Source of the DNA: Naganishia liquefaciens
Taxonomy: Eukaryota > Basidiomycota > Tremellomycetes > Filobasidiales > Filobasidiaceae
NCBI GenBank assembly: GCA_013423385.1
Contig: BLZA01000019.1
Location: 124,001 to 188,000, forward strand
Direction of reading: 5' to 3'
Length of the DNA stretch: 64,000 nucleotides
In this document: positions 1 to 9,099 of the stretch, piece by piece
Layout: every line of letters starts with the position of its first letter
Numbering within the stretch: position 1 is the stretch's first letter
The notes under the pieces: generated by a model
What the model was told of the DNA's origin: nothing
Database searches by the model: none
Seen by the model: the letters and a program-made list of their open reading frames with translations, nothing else
Made by a program: the position numbers and the translations under genes

Positions 1-1353
1 GTATTGTCAGAAACTATCGAATCGTGGCTGAAGCTACAGACGGGTATAAGGTCAGCCAATTTTCCAAGCTATCACCTACCGTCATCTTTGTCAAGTTGTT
101 GGCCGACCCCGGTCGAATGCCCTGCGTACACTCAATCGCCTTTAGGTCTGCGAGTCGCCCGTTCGATTCCGGGTGAAGCCGACAATTTGACGGAGGTTCG
201 ATCGTCGCCCAACTCTGGTATGAGACCGTCAAAAAGACGCCCTATACGGAGATACTAGCTGCGGCGGTATCGTGAGTAGCGGCTGAAATCGTTGAAAGCG
301 CGCTTAACCAGGGCAAAGCGGCCTTCGGACCTCCTGGGCGCCCAAGATGATGGCACTTTTCTTTTTCGTTTGTTCTCGACACTTAGCGTAAAGTTGCCTG
401 TGGTTTGTGGTTTGTGAGAGCGAAATCTCAAAGACCTTTATAAGAGCTCACTCAAATCTGACTCTGTGTTTCCAAAGCTGTTGTTGATGGAGTCGAGCAA
501 TCGGTTCTCGGGCCAATTGTATGATCCAATCGCAAACAGAGTCTCCTGCGTATTCTAGTATGATTCCTCTTGCTGCAGAACGTGTTCGCTCCCGTCTTTC
601 CGGGATCCTTGTTCTCGAGCTCGCAGCCATCAAGCTCGCAGTGGCTCAGACTCCCAGCTGCCATCTACTTCAGATACCATTGCTGATTGTCCTGCGCCAA
701 GCCCGCGGCTGAATCTAACCAACGTTTCCGCGTCCAGCGCACAATCTATCTATCGGCAAAGCTAGCGAAAAAGAACGTTGCCCTCCAACTCCCCTTTACA
801 TGGTGCGCTCTTCTTCGTCTTTTGCTCTTGCCAGACGCGGCGGGTACATTCGGCATCACGGTATATACACACACCCTTTTTGGCTCTAAACGCAACACCT
901 ACTCAGGCTTGCGCGACGCGCCATGTTCGGGCTGTTTTATGCCCTACCGGGAATCCATACGGCTTGAGCGTGTGCCGAGGGTTAAAAGGACTCTAGTGCG
1001 TGCGAAAGAATTGCAAAGACCAAGGGGATGAGACGCTGAGGGCCTGCGGCGACTGCCGGGGGATGAGGGAGCGGGTGTTCTCAATTGGTGGAGGTGGTCA
1101 TGTGGTTATCGTCTTGTGTTTGTAGTGTGATGGTCGCCTTTTCTGTTGCCTTTTGGGAATTCGACATCGGTCGACAAGCACGAGTCCATAGCTTGCAATA
1201 CGCTGAACACGATGGGTATAATTTGCGGCCAAAATGTATTCTACTTCACTTCAAGAAAGATACAACCTGCATCAGCATAGAACCTCATTTACGCATCGCA
1301 CGTTGCGCCGTGTTTTGCAAGAGTCCAAGATTGAACGCCCATTCCTATTCTCG
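1..1353. other. Left edge without a supported gene
   Basis: Several short open frames exist on both strands, but none shows a recognisable domain, convincing splice signals or a consistent frame. Part of it must be the 3' untranslated region of the WW-domain gene to its right. Bases about 98-161 contain boxes resembling the internal promoter of a tRNA gene, but no fold closes (see rejected items). Confidence 0.4.
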
Positions 1354-2293
1354 CTACTCCCCGCCGAAATCATCACCGCCGCCAAAGTCATCACCGCCTC
1401 CACAATCGTCGTCATCGAACTGTAATCCAGCAGTCAGCTTGGCCACTTGCAAATTGCACGAGAGATACCTACAGCGTTGGCGAGCATCATACCACCCAGA
1501 AGACCACTGCGCAGATGGAAAGATAGGATTAGCGATCTACTTTCGGAGAATGCAGATTATCGGCTTACCCTCCAACACCGAGAGCCGCAGCACCACCTGT
1601 GCAGTAAGGGTATCAGCAAGAAAATCGATCACCTGAACACAAAGAAAACGTACCAGCGCCCATGCCTCCTTGTCGTCGTTGCGGTCTTCCCATCATGCCT
1701 CCTCCCATCATTCCACCGTAACCTTGTTGGGGATACCCGCCATAACCCTGCTGCGGATACCCACCGTAACCTTGTTGTGGGTACCCGCCGTACTGCTGCT
1801 GCTGCCCATAGCCTCCACCGCCCATACCCATTCCGCCACCAGATGGACCCATCTTACTTTGCAACTTGCTTTGCAGCTTTCCAAGGAAACCACCGCCGCC
1901 GGATCGCTGCTGCTGCTGAGGAGGCTGCTGTTGGTATTGCTGGGAAGACGAAGACTGCTGCTGATTATTGTTGTAAGACGGGGTCTGCTGGATCTGAGGT
2001 GCAGGGCTGTACGACGCCTTCTCGTTGGGGTAGCCGTTGTTCGCCGGCGTACTGGACGTTGGAGGCGGACCGGACGGCGGAGCGTATGCAGGTTCATCTC
2101 CAGGGCTGAAATGGCGACTTGTAAGCCAGAAAACTTCGCGAGTTCACAGAAAGGGAACTTACTGTGTCCATTGGGACTGGCCCGTCGCCTTGTTCACGTA
2201 AAACCACGTCTGGTAATTCGAATCATACTGCTCGACCCATCCGGGAAACTCTTCCGCGAAATTGCGGCTTCGGGGATGCGGGTTGGTTTGCAT
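1354..2293 (-). CDS. WWM1: WW-domain protein, Wwm1-like
   Basis: Small WW-domain protein resembling yeast Wwm1, which binds the metacaspase Mca1 and modulates its growth and cell-death effects; I infer the same role loosely. Five exons on the minus strand fit in phase: 2293-2163, 2105-1654, 1596-1569, 1506-1473 and 1419-1354, giving 236 residues. The WW domain sits near residues 14-45 (FPGWVEQYD, FYVNKATGQSQW, then HP after the first intron), with both tryptophans and the final proline. The middle is rich in proline, glutamine and glycine, with a tandem GGYPQQGY repeat. The C-terminus is a glycine-rich hydrophobic stretch (GGLLGGMMLANA) followed by acidic DDDD and GGGDDFGG segments, a layout usual for fungal Wwm1 homologues. 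Two exons are very short (28 and 34 nt). The start ATG lies directly before the WW domain; the open frame extends upstream but shows no homology. Confidence 0.85.
1713..1784 (-). repeat. 24-nt tandem repeat inside the WW gene
   Basis: Three consecutive 24-base units (1713-1736, 1737-1760, 1761-1784), each coding for one eight-residue unit GGYPQQGY, followed by a partial fourth. The units differ at a few third positions, so the repeat is old enough to have drifted silently while the peptide was kept. Confidence 0.85.
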
Positions 2294-2899
2294 GTTGGAT
2301 CTAAGCGTTACCACAGAGATCTTTGATCGGATCGGAGATAGTGGCGAGAGTAACAACAACCGATCAAGGATATATGCCTTCTCATTCACCGGCTGTGCCG
2401 TCATCGCCGGTGCCAAGCCAGGATCTCTAGCGCCGATAGCTGGGCGATGTGATCGAGAATCCGGCGGCCGTGATTTTGCCACCGGTACCGAGGCAGATAC
2501 GTTTGCTGAGCAGAGCTGCTGGAAGTGCATGTTGTCGCAATTCACGAAGCTGACAATAATGCAGCATTCGAGTTGTCCGCTCGACAGTATCAATACGTTA
2601 CTTATTGGAGGCTTCTGCCTTGCGTCGCTGTGGAAATCCTTTCGCAAGACCACTCACAGCTGTATCTTTCGCTTTATACCCCAGATCACAGTATTATGAC
2701 ATCTGAGGACTATAGTCAGATCGACTGACATACGTATGATTTGGGCCCCCTTGAGGAGCAATGTATGTCAGGAGTAGCTTAAACGAGACCTCGAGAGAGC
2801 AGAGAAGACTGAGTCAGGACCGTATGTTGATCTATAATGGTGTTTACATATGTGAAGAAAACTAGGTAACCCCTGCAGCCGAACATCGGAACACTCCAG
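2294..2899. other. Intergenic, promoter of the WW-domain gene
   Basis: Between two minus-strand genes. It should hold the promoter of the WW-domain gene and the 3' end of the hypothetical gene to the right. Frames crossing it lack homology or splice support. Confidence 0.5.
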
Positions 2900-3776
2900 C
2901 TATTGGTTTTCGAGTTCGATAATCACATTCGCTTCTGATCCATTCAATAGCATGTCCCGGATGAATGTCTGTGCCATAGAGGTTCCCAGACCTTGCGTGA
3001 GAGACGAAACTGTAAGCTCATTGTGCAGACTCGGAGAGCAATGTCGGATCTCCGTGAAAAGCGTCTAAGCAAGATTGCCATCAGTTCTGTCTGTAGATCT
3101 CGATCGCGCAGTAATGAGGTTGAGCAGAGTCTGACCTGAGCAAAAAGTGTGTCTCTGTGGCTCGCAGTGAAGAGCAGCTGATCTTTCACAGGGCGTTCAA
3201 GTCGGAGGGCCTGGAATGCCTGTCCAAGTGTCAGTCGGACGTGTTATAGTAGAAGGCGGCATTAGCGTGAGGAACGTAAAGATGTAAATCAATATGATGG
3301 TTTCTACTATATGCTTTGCGAAAAATCCAAACGAGCTAATGCGCCTACCATCTGATAAATCGCGTCCCCCTATGTCTTTTGAGACAGCCAACTCAGCGGA
3401 TACGGATCCCGCTGGAAGTGCTTTCCCGTGCGTCTGAGGGAAGTTGTTGTGCCAATTTTGATGGATCTTGTTTCGCGTTTTCCTCCATAGCACGCCAGTC
3501 AGGATCGTCGCGTTGAGTACGCAAGAGGGGGGGGACGGGGGCGTAACGCGAGGTCAGCTGTCGGCACTGTTCCGGTAGCTTCTGTCTTACTTCTGTCGCC
3601 AATAACTCTTGCAAGACAACTGAACCGATTCTTTCTGTTGTCGACGTCTGAGACACGCCAGTTGATATATGTGTCACTTCTTGAGAATGAGCTAAAGAGC
3701 TATCGGTATCTTCGACTCGATGTTCAGCGCCTGAAGCAGATCAACATGAACGAACAGCAACCGAAATCTTACCCAT
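2900..3776 (-). CDS. Hypothetical protein, multi-exon
   Basis: I do not recognise this gene. Evidence for coding comes from linked exons on the minus strand. A start ATG at 3776 is followed after four bases by a GTAAGA donor; the next exon begins at 3730 and reads MGAEHRVEDTDSS onward in one frame to about 3400, a Ser/Thr- and Gln-rich segment with WRAMEENAKQDPSKLAQQ. Two further exons with good splice sites follow: one reading AFQALRLERPVKDQLL up to TLFAQ, the last reading TLFTEIRHCSPSLHNEL and ending NVIIELENQ at a TAG at 2900. The last two join in phase 0. The junction between the N-terminal block and these exons, around 3300-3420, is unresolved, so the total length (about 200 residues) is approximate. 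No signal peptide, membrane segment or catalytic motif is visible. Confidence 0.5.
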
Positions 3777-4183
3777 AAATGATGGGATTGCTGTAGATCC
3801 CTATACCGACAGAGTTGAAGAGGCTGTAGCAAGTGGAACGCCGATCCCTCGTTGAGTCGATTCAATTGTGGACGGATCGGGTTATGGCGCGATTGACAAT
3901 GTCCTCTTTCAGCCTTCGCAAAGGAGCTTTAAGTCGGAAGTTACTGCCGCCGTAGACCTATTTTTGGGATACTTTCTGGCTGCTCGGTGACAGGCTTCGG
4001 TATTCTACTGCTCGACTCCCTCTGGACTCTAGTCTAGTTCCCATCCCGTCAACTAAGGTAAGGATTAGTAAAGAGAAGAGGAGGGATGCCATCTCTCGAC
4101 CAGAGACGCAGAAACGGTGTTCCCGAAGTTCATTTTGCGGTGGGAACGACTAGAAGATGGTGGACCTCCTGGGCACCACTTAC

Positions 4184-4481
4184 GCTGGATTTCACAGCCT
4201 CAGCAAACCACTCTGCAGACTCCTCTTTGCTGAGTTTGAAGTACGCCTCTTGGTTCGTCAGATCAATCGCTCAAGCGTATGCATCAATCAGGGAAATGTA
4301 GACAGCGCTACAGTGCCCTTCATCGTTTGTGGGGTCATTGTCTTTCTCTATGCATTAGATAGGGGCAGAATCGGAGGGGGACAGAACGAGCGAACAGCTC
4401 ACAGGTTTTCCACCGCGCGCTTCCGATCAATCTGGACCGACCGCTTTGTTATCCCGACCAGAATTCGAGTTCTGAAGACAT
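4184..4481 (-). pseudogene. Degenerate paralogue of the 5205-6300 gene
   Basis: On the minus strand, 4353-4184 codes for a stretch ending EESAEWFAEAVKSS directly before a GTAAGT donor. It aligns with the second exon of the hypothetical gene at 5205-6300, which ends PFEEWFAETLETQ at the same donor position. Upstream residues also align (LIDAYA-AIDLT against LARTYELAANMM), but the copy has a TGA where the intact gene has leucine. An ATG at 4481 starts MSSELEFWSG, similar in place to MSSAASDHGTLYDG of the intact gene, but no clean splice joins the two parts and no equivalent of the long third exon was found. I read it as a decayed tandem duplicate. A functional gene with a different exon structure is possible. 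Confidence 0.4.
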
Positions 4482-5204
4482 GATGACAGTCGGGTCGAGA
4501 TCCTGAAGCTCGGTCAGCGCCGACAATTGAAGCAGCTTGCAGCTTTCGCAAGCGCTTTTGTAATGTGCCTTTGCCTAACAAAATCGAAAGGCAAATCCCC
4601 GATGTCTCTCTTGTCTATGAATGCATTTCATGTGACTTCAGTCTCTCCTCTCTGCCAGTACGGCGGCGAGTCACTGCTTTAGGCCTCGCAAGCTACAAAG
4701 GATGCGCTCGGCATTACTCAGGTCCCGTTGCATAAGCCGAGGAAGCAACTCTGAGGTGATCTGTGACACCAACTATATAACATTGAAATTTGTCACCTTG
4801 AGGTCGGTCTATGGTGACATGGAGGCTAGATATATATTTGTGGGCCATAACGAAATCATCAAGCTTCATACTTTCCGACATCGTCTGGAACCATGTTTAA
4901 GACAGAGAATGGTAAGAAAGGGAATCAAACGTCGGGGGTGAAGCATTTTCAAAGACATCGTCCGAGAGCTGAAACATTGTATTGTACGAACCCTCGCCTC
5001 CCGGTAGCGGATCTGTGCAGGAGAGCGGTCAGCCTTTCTCCACGCGGTCAGCTAAGAGAGAAAGAAGCTCGAGCGATTTTACACGGACAATCACGCATCC
5101 TACTGTTTTGGCCGAAGTTATTGGGCTGTTGCTGATGCCCGCAACTGTCCCTTGAGAGGAATCCGGGACATTTGTGTCTAAGTAAAGTGTTGCCAGAAAT
5201 CAGA
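4482..5204. other. Unassigned stretch between paralogues
   Basis: Short frames on both strands, none with a recognisable domain. It includes the 3' flank of the gene at 5205-6300 and whatever regulatory sequence the degenerate copy once had. Confidence 0.4.
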
Positions 5205-6300
5205 TTACCGGTACTTCCCTATGCCCTCGGCAGCCAACCTACATGCGGGATGACTAGGCGACCACATCGTGTACAGCCGCCCTGAAGCGCTCGGTAAAGA
5301 TGCCAGATCCGAGGAAAGACATTCGCGGTTGGTGAGCGTTGAGTCTACCTCCGGACCAGACACCGCCCTCGAAAATGTAATCCTATTGACTTTGATTTCA
5401 GCTTGGACCTGCGGCGGAAGCCTGCCAGCAAGGGCCATCCAAGCTTTGAATGCCGCAAACTCCATCTCTTTCCAGGGTGTGTCATCCCTGCCTACTTGTA
5501 AGGATTCAAGATGAGCCTTCCAGCTACGAAAGCGCTTCTGGAAAGCGCAATAGCCATCTGGAAATTGCGCCTGTATAAGCCGCTGTATTCTCTGTTGTCG
5601 TTTGGAGCAGGTATCGAACTGTAGGTCTTCCAGGGACTGGTCTATCTGATCAATTTGGAACACAGTGTTGTCCATTGGAACAACGTTGTTTTCCATCTTC
5701 TGTCTGAAGTATTCGTTGATACTTAGTAGCAAGGCCCGAGTCCTCTTTGGCAGCCTGAAATAGTGACCGATTCCGTCTTTCACTGACTTCCGAGCCGCTC
5801 GGTGATGCCTTTCAGTATTGAATGCCAGGATGTCAGCGTGTGTTAGTTGCGGATGCACAAGCGACATCTTGATCAGTTGTGATTTTCCAAAAGAGGCGAT
5901 GCAAAGGATACGTATAAGTCCTTGCGAGGTATGTATAGCTAAAGCATCGCTTCAATTGCCAACAGGGTTCCGCAAACCACAGTCGCAAGGGCTCGGGGAC
6001 ATGGCACTTACCTGGGTCTCAAGTGTTTCGGCAAACCATTCCTCGAATGGCTTATTGGTGTCTCTTTTATGTGGCTCAAGCATCATCATGTTTGCTGCTA
6101 ATTCGTAGGTTCTGGCTAACGCTATGCTCTCCCCAACACCTGGCTGTCTTGGGGTGGGCTGAAGTGGCTGCTCATTACTCCACCCTGTTCAGCAGAAAGA
6201 ATATGGATGAAGGCCTTTAGTCCCGCAACGAACGCAAGTTATACGTATCGTGATACTGACCGTCGTACAAAGTTCCGTGATCCGAAGCCGCGGAAGACAT
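5205..6300 (-). CDS. Hypothetical protein, conserved-looking
   Basis: Unrecognised family. Three exons fit in phase: 6300-6261, 6184-6012 and 5867-5205, with GTCAGT and GTAAGT donors, giving 291 residues beginning MSSAASDHGTLYDGW. The protein is soluble-looking, without signal peptide or membrane segment. A basic central part (ERHHRAARKSVKDGIGHYF, then PKRTRALLLSINEYF) follows an aromatic motif FEEWFAETLE. The C-terminal 40 residues are Ser/Pro-rich and could be affected by one more unrecognised intron. A broken relative lies about 700 bases downstream, so the family has duplicated locally. Codon use is like that of neighbouring genes. No function can be proposed. Confidence 0.65.
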
Positions 6301-6799
6301 CGCTGAGCTTTGTGCTGTAGTTTAATATCTGCGAATACGTAGGCGATGGTGTTATGGTGCGCACATGAGACCAAACTTGGCAGCTGCAGAACCCATGATA
6401 TTTCACCCCTGTATATATGCGTCTTTTCCGTTCTGAATTGTTGCTCCGCTGGGATTGCACTCTGGTGAGCTCTTTTATCCCAGTATTAGCCTACCTGATA
6501 TTTCGCCTGACTGCACCGCTGTTTGGATCTGCGTCACTTCTCCGCAATTACTACGACGCCCCACAAAGGAAACCTGTATTTCATCATGTATTTCGTTCTT
6601 CATCAGCCTGCATGCGGAGAACAAAACGGCGATGTCAAAGGAGAAGTAGGCTCGGCAAGTCCTGCACAATCGTCAAACTTCCCGCTCTCATGACAGCGCC
6701 TGACCGTTGCGGCCAATTCGCTTGCGTGCTGTTCGGAACTCCGAATCTAAAAGGAGGAGAGCTCATGCTATGCAAATTATACGTTCCCAATGACGTCGT
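6301..6799. other. Intergenic, upstream of the hypothetical gene
   Basis: Holds the promoter of the minus-strand hypothetical gene and the 3' untranslated region of HEM13. A plus-strand frame runs through it (6417-6923), but it has no homology and overlaps the last exon of HEM13, so I leave it out. Confidence 0.5.
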
Positions 6800-8813
6800 T
6801 TACACGTCCGCCCAATCCCTCGGGTTCTTGAGCACCTTCATCAGCTCCTCTTCTCGCGTACCCGATCCCTCAGCACCCATGTCCGACATGTATTCCCATC
6901 GCGCCGTCTGTGGCAGACTATGACCGCCAGGGGATCAGCAACCAATCAGAAGAAAAAAGTCGGCTAGAGAAAATACGCACCTCATCAAGATACTCTCGAT
7001 CCTTGCGCCGGGCGTGAACAAGCCAAATTTGGTGCCCCTATCGTGCACCAAGTTGAATTCGACGTACCGCCCGCGTCGCAGCAACTGCCAACGACGTTCC
7101 TCTTCCGTGAACGGCATGTGGATCCGGCGCTTCATAATGGGAATGTACGAGTCGAGGAAGGACGACGACATAGTCTGCACGAGGCGGAAAATGTCATGTG
7201 CGGTGGGTTCGGATGTGGCCGGGGTAGGGTCGACGACGTGTTGGTATCCCGCGGGCAGGATCGACTCGATCTTTGCCTTGATTCGCTCGAGCTCGTCCTT
7301 GCCGACGCCCACACTCCGCGCCACCACGCCCTCCTCCTTGTACGGCATGTGAATCTCACTGCTCGACGTCAAATCATCAAAGAAAATCCCGCCGACACCG
7401 CGCGACTCGCCCCGATGCGGAATGTAAAAGTACTTGTCGCACCATTTCTTCCATACGGGGAAGTACCGCACGTCATGTGCGTCTGCGGCACGCTTGAGCG
7501 TGTTGTGGAAATGCGCAGCATCCTCCGGGTAGAGGTAGGACGGTGTCAAGTCCGAGCCACCGCCGAACCACCACGCGAGCGGTTCACGCGTACTCGGCTG
7601 TGCGCTCTGCGCATCAAGCGAATCCTGACTCGTCGCCGGCGGATCGACCTCAAAGTACCGGTAATTCAAGTGCACCGTCGGCGCGTGCGGGTTCCACGGA
7701 TGCAAGACAATGGATATCCCCGCAGCGAAGAAGGGCAAGCTCGTCGTGCCGTCGACGACGAGGCTCTTGTGATCAGCCTTCATTTGCCGGATGGCGGCGG
7801 GCGGGAGTACGCCGTGGACGACGCTAACGTTAACGCCGGCTTTTTCAAAGACGCGTCCATTGGCGAGAACGCATGAAGATCCCTCGCCGCCTTGCGGGCG
7901 AAGCCAGTGATCGCGGTGGAAGGTGGGGGCTGTGGCCGAGGAGTTGTACGTGTTGGGTGGAACGGAAGCTTCGAGTTCCTCGAGTCCCTGGACAATGTGA
8001 TCTTGTAGCGCCATGACCCACGTCGACATGCGGATCCTCATGGGGTTCTACCGCAAGAGTCAATGATTGGGCTGTCTAGATCAAACAGCAGAAACGCACC
8101 TTGGGATCATCATATTCCTGGACCCTTCCCGGCTGATGCGCATCCTTCCCGGGGCGATGCCCTGCCACATCCTCCACCTTGTCCTTGACTCCTCCGACAA
8201 ACCCTGCCAATGTCTTTTTGGCATTTTCGGCCGCTTGACGGGTAAACGTCTCAGCCTGCTGGTCGTTGATGGTTCGGTTAAAGATCAGAGGGTCGTCTGT
8301 TGGCGATGCAAAATGCGTGGATTTTGCCGGTCTGGATGGTTCGGACTCGCATTGGACGGCGGACTAGGAGGGGAGTCAGCGAGGTGCCTTCTTGAGCGAT
8401 GCGGAGAAATGAAGCGCAAGACGAAAGTTCGTCGGTGTTCCCTTTCCCTTCATTCAAGGTTTCTACACATCGTGCCCCAAAGCCATGGTGTGTAACCTTT
8501 CTTGGCACAAGTCATGCAGGTCCCAAGAAACCTCGTAGACAGACGTCGCCCATAGTCCGGGAATCCCCCCCCCGCTCCACCTTACACTCAATCCCAGATC
8601 ACTACCACTTACCTCATCCCTCGTCCACCAATCCCTAGCAACCGCAACCCCAAATCCAAACGCGACCCCCGTAGCCACCCTCTGGGCCAACACCCCCGCC
8701 TTGGCCTTGCCCTGTCCCGCTGCTTCATTGCTCACATACCGCCGTCCGATGTTAGCCGTGCGCGTCGATCGGATAAATGTTCGTTGGAGCATTCTTGAGA
8801 TGGGAACAAGCAA
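6800..8813 (-). CDS. HEM13: Coproporphyrinogen III oxidase (oxygen-dependent)
   Basis: Catalyses the oxygen-dependent double decarboxylation of coproporphyrinogen III to protoporphyrinogen IX in haem synthesis. Four exons fit in phase: 8813-8613, 8363-8100, 8047-6981 and 6917-6800, total 549 residues. The family signature is present: GGSDLTPSYLYPED, then KWCDKYFYIPHRGESRGVGG and IFFDDL, then RRGRYVEFNLVHDRGTKFGL and, across the last intron, ILMSLPQTARWEYM. The C-terminus LKNPRDWADV is typical. The first exon starts MLVPISRMLQRTF and is rich in Arg and Ser with no acidic residues, a mitochondrial-type presequence, followed by a short hydrophobic stretch (VATGVAFGFGVAVA). The catalytic domain only begins near residue 160, so the protein is longer than cytosolic yeast Hem13 (about 330 residues). 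Intron 1 is unusually long (about 250 nt). A second in-frame ATG lies seven codons in. Divergent from SPB4. Confidence 0.93.
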
Positions 8814-9099
8814 GGAAACGAGCCCGCCTTGCGATGGGGATCCGTGTGCGCTGCTGTCTATTATACCCGTGTGCGGTCACGGGCGAGGTCGGGCCTGGGA
8901 GCAATCCGAGCCGCATCGGCCCATGATGGAAGCTTGGGCATCGCATGGAACACCACGTGGGAGCCCGATCACTCCGACGCGGATCCAAATAAACGATTTT
9001 GAGCCGGAGGAGCGGACGTCTTGTTTCATTTCTAGATTTCGCTCTTGGGGAAACACAGAGCCAACGCTGCTCTTCCGCAAGACAAGGCGTGGAACAGTC
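8814..9099. promoter_or_regulatory. Divergent promoter HEM13 / SPB4
   Basis: 286 bases separate the start codons of the two oppositely oriented genes, so both promoters must lie here or overlap the first exons. I see no clear TATA box or named operator. Confidence 0.6.

Noticed and set aside
92-187. tRNA-like sequence on the plus strand (TGGCCGA...GG box, then GTTCGATTCC box)
   Set aside because: The two boxes resemble the A and B boxes of a Leu or Ser tRNA, but the acceptor stem, T stem and anticodon arm do not pair properly. At most a tRNA relic.
6417-6923. Plus-strand open frame of 168 codons
   Set aside because: It overlaps the confirmed last exon of HEM13 on the other strand and has no recognisable domain; a shadow frame.
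7043-7876. Plus-strand frame of 277 codons
   Set aside because: Complete antisense of the HEM13 catalytic exon, a result of GC-rich codon use.
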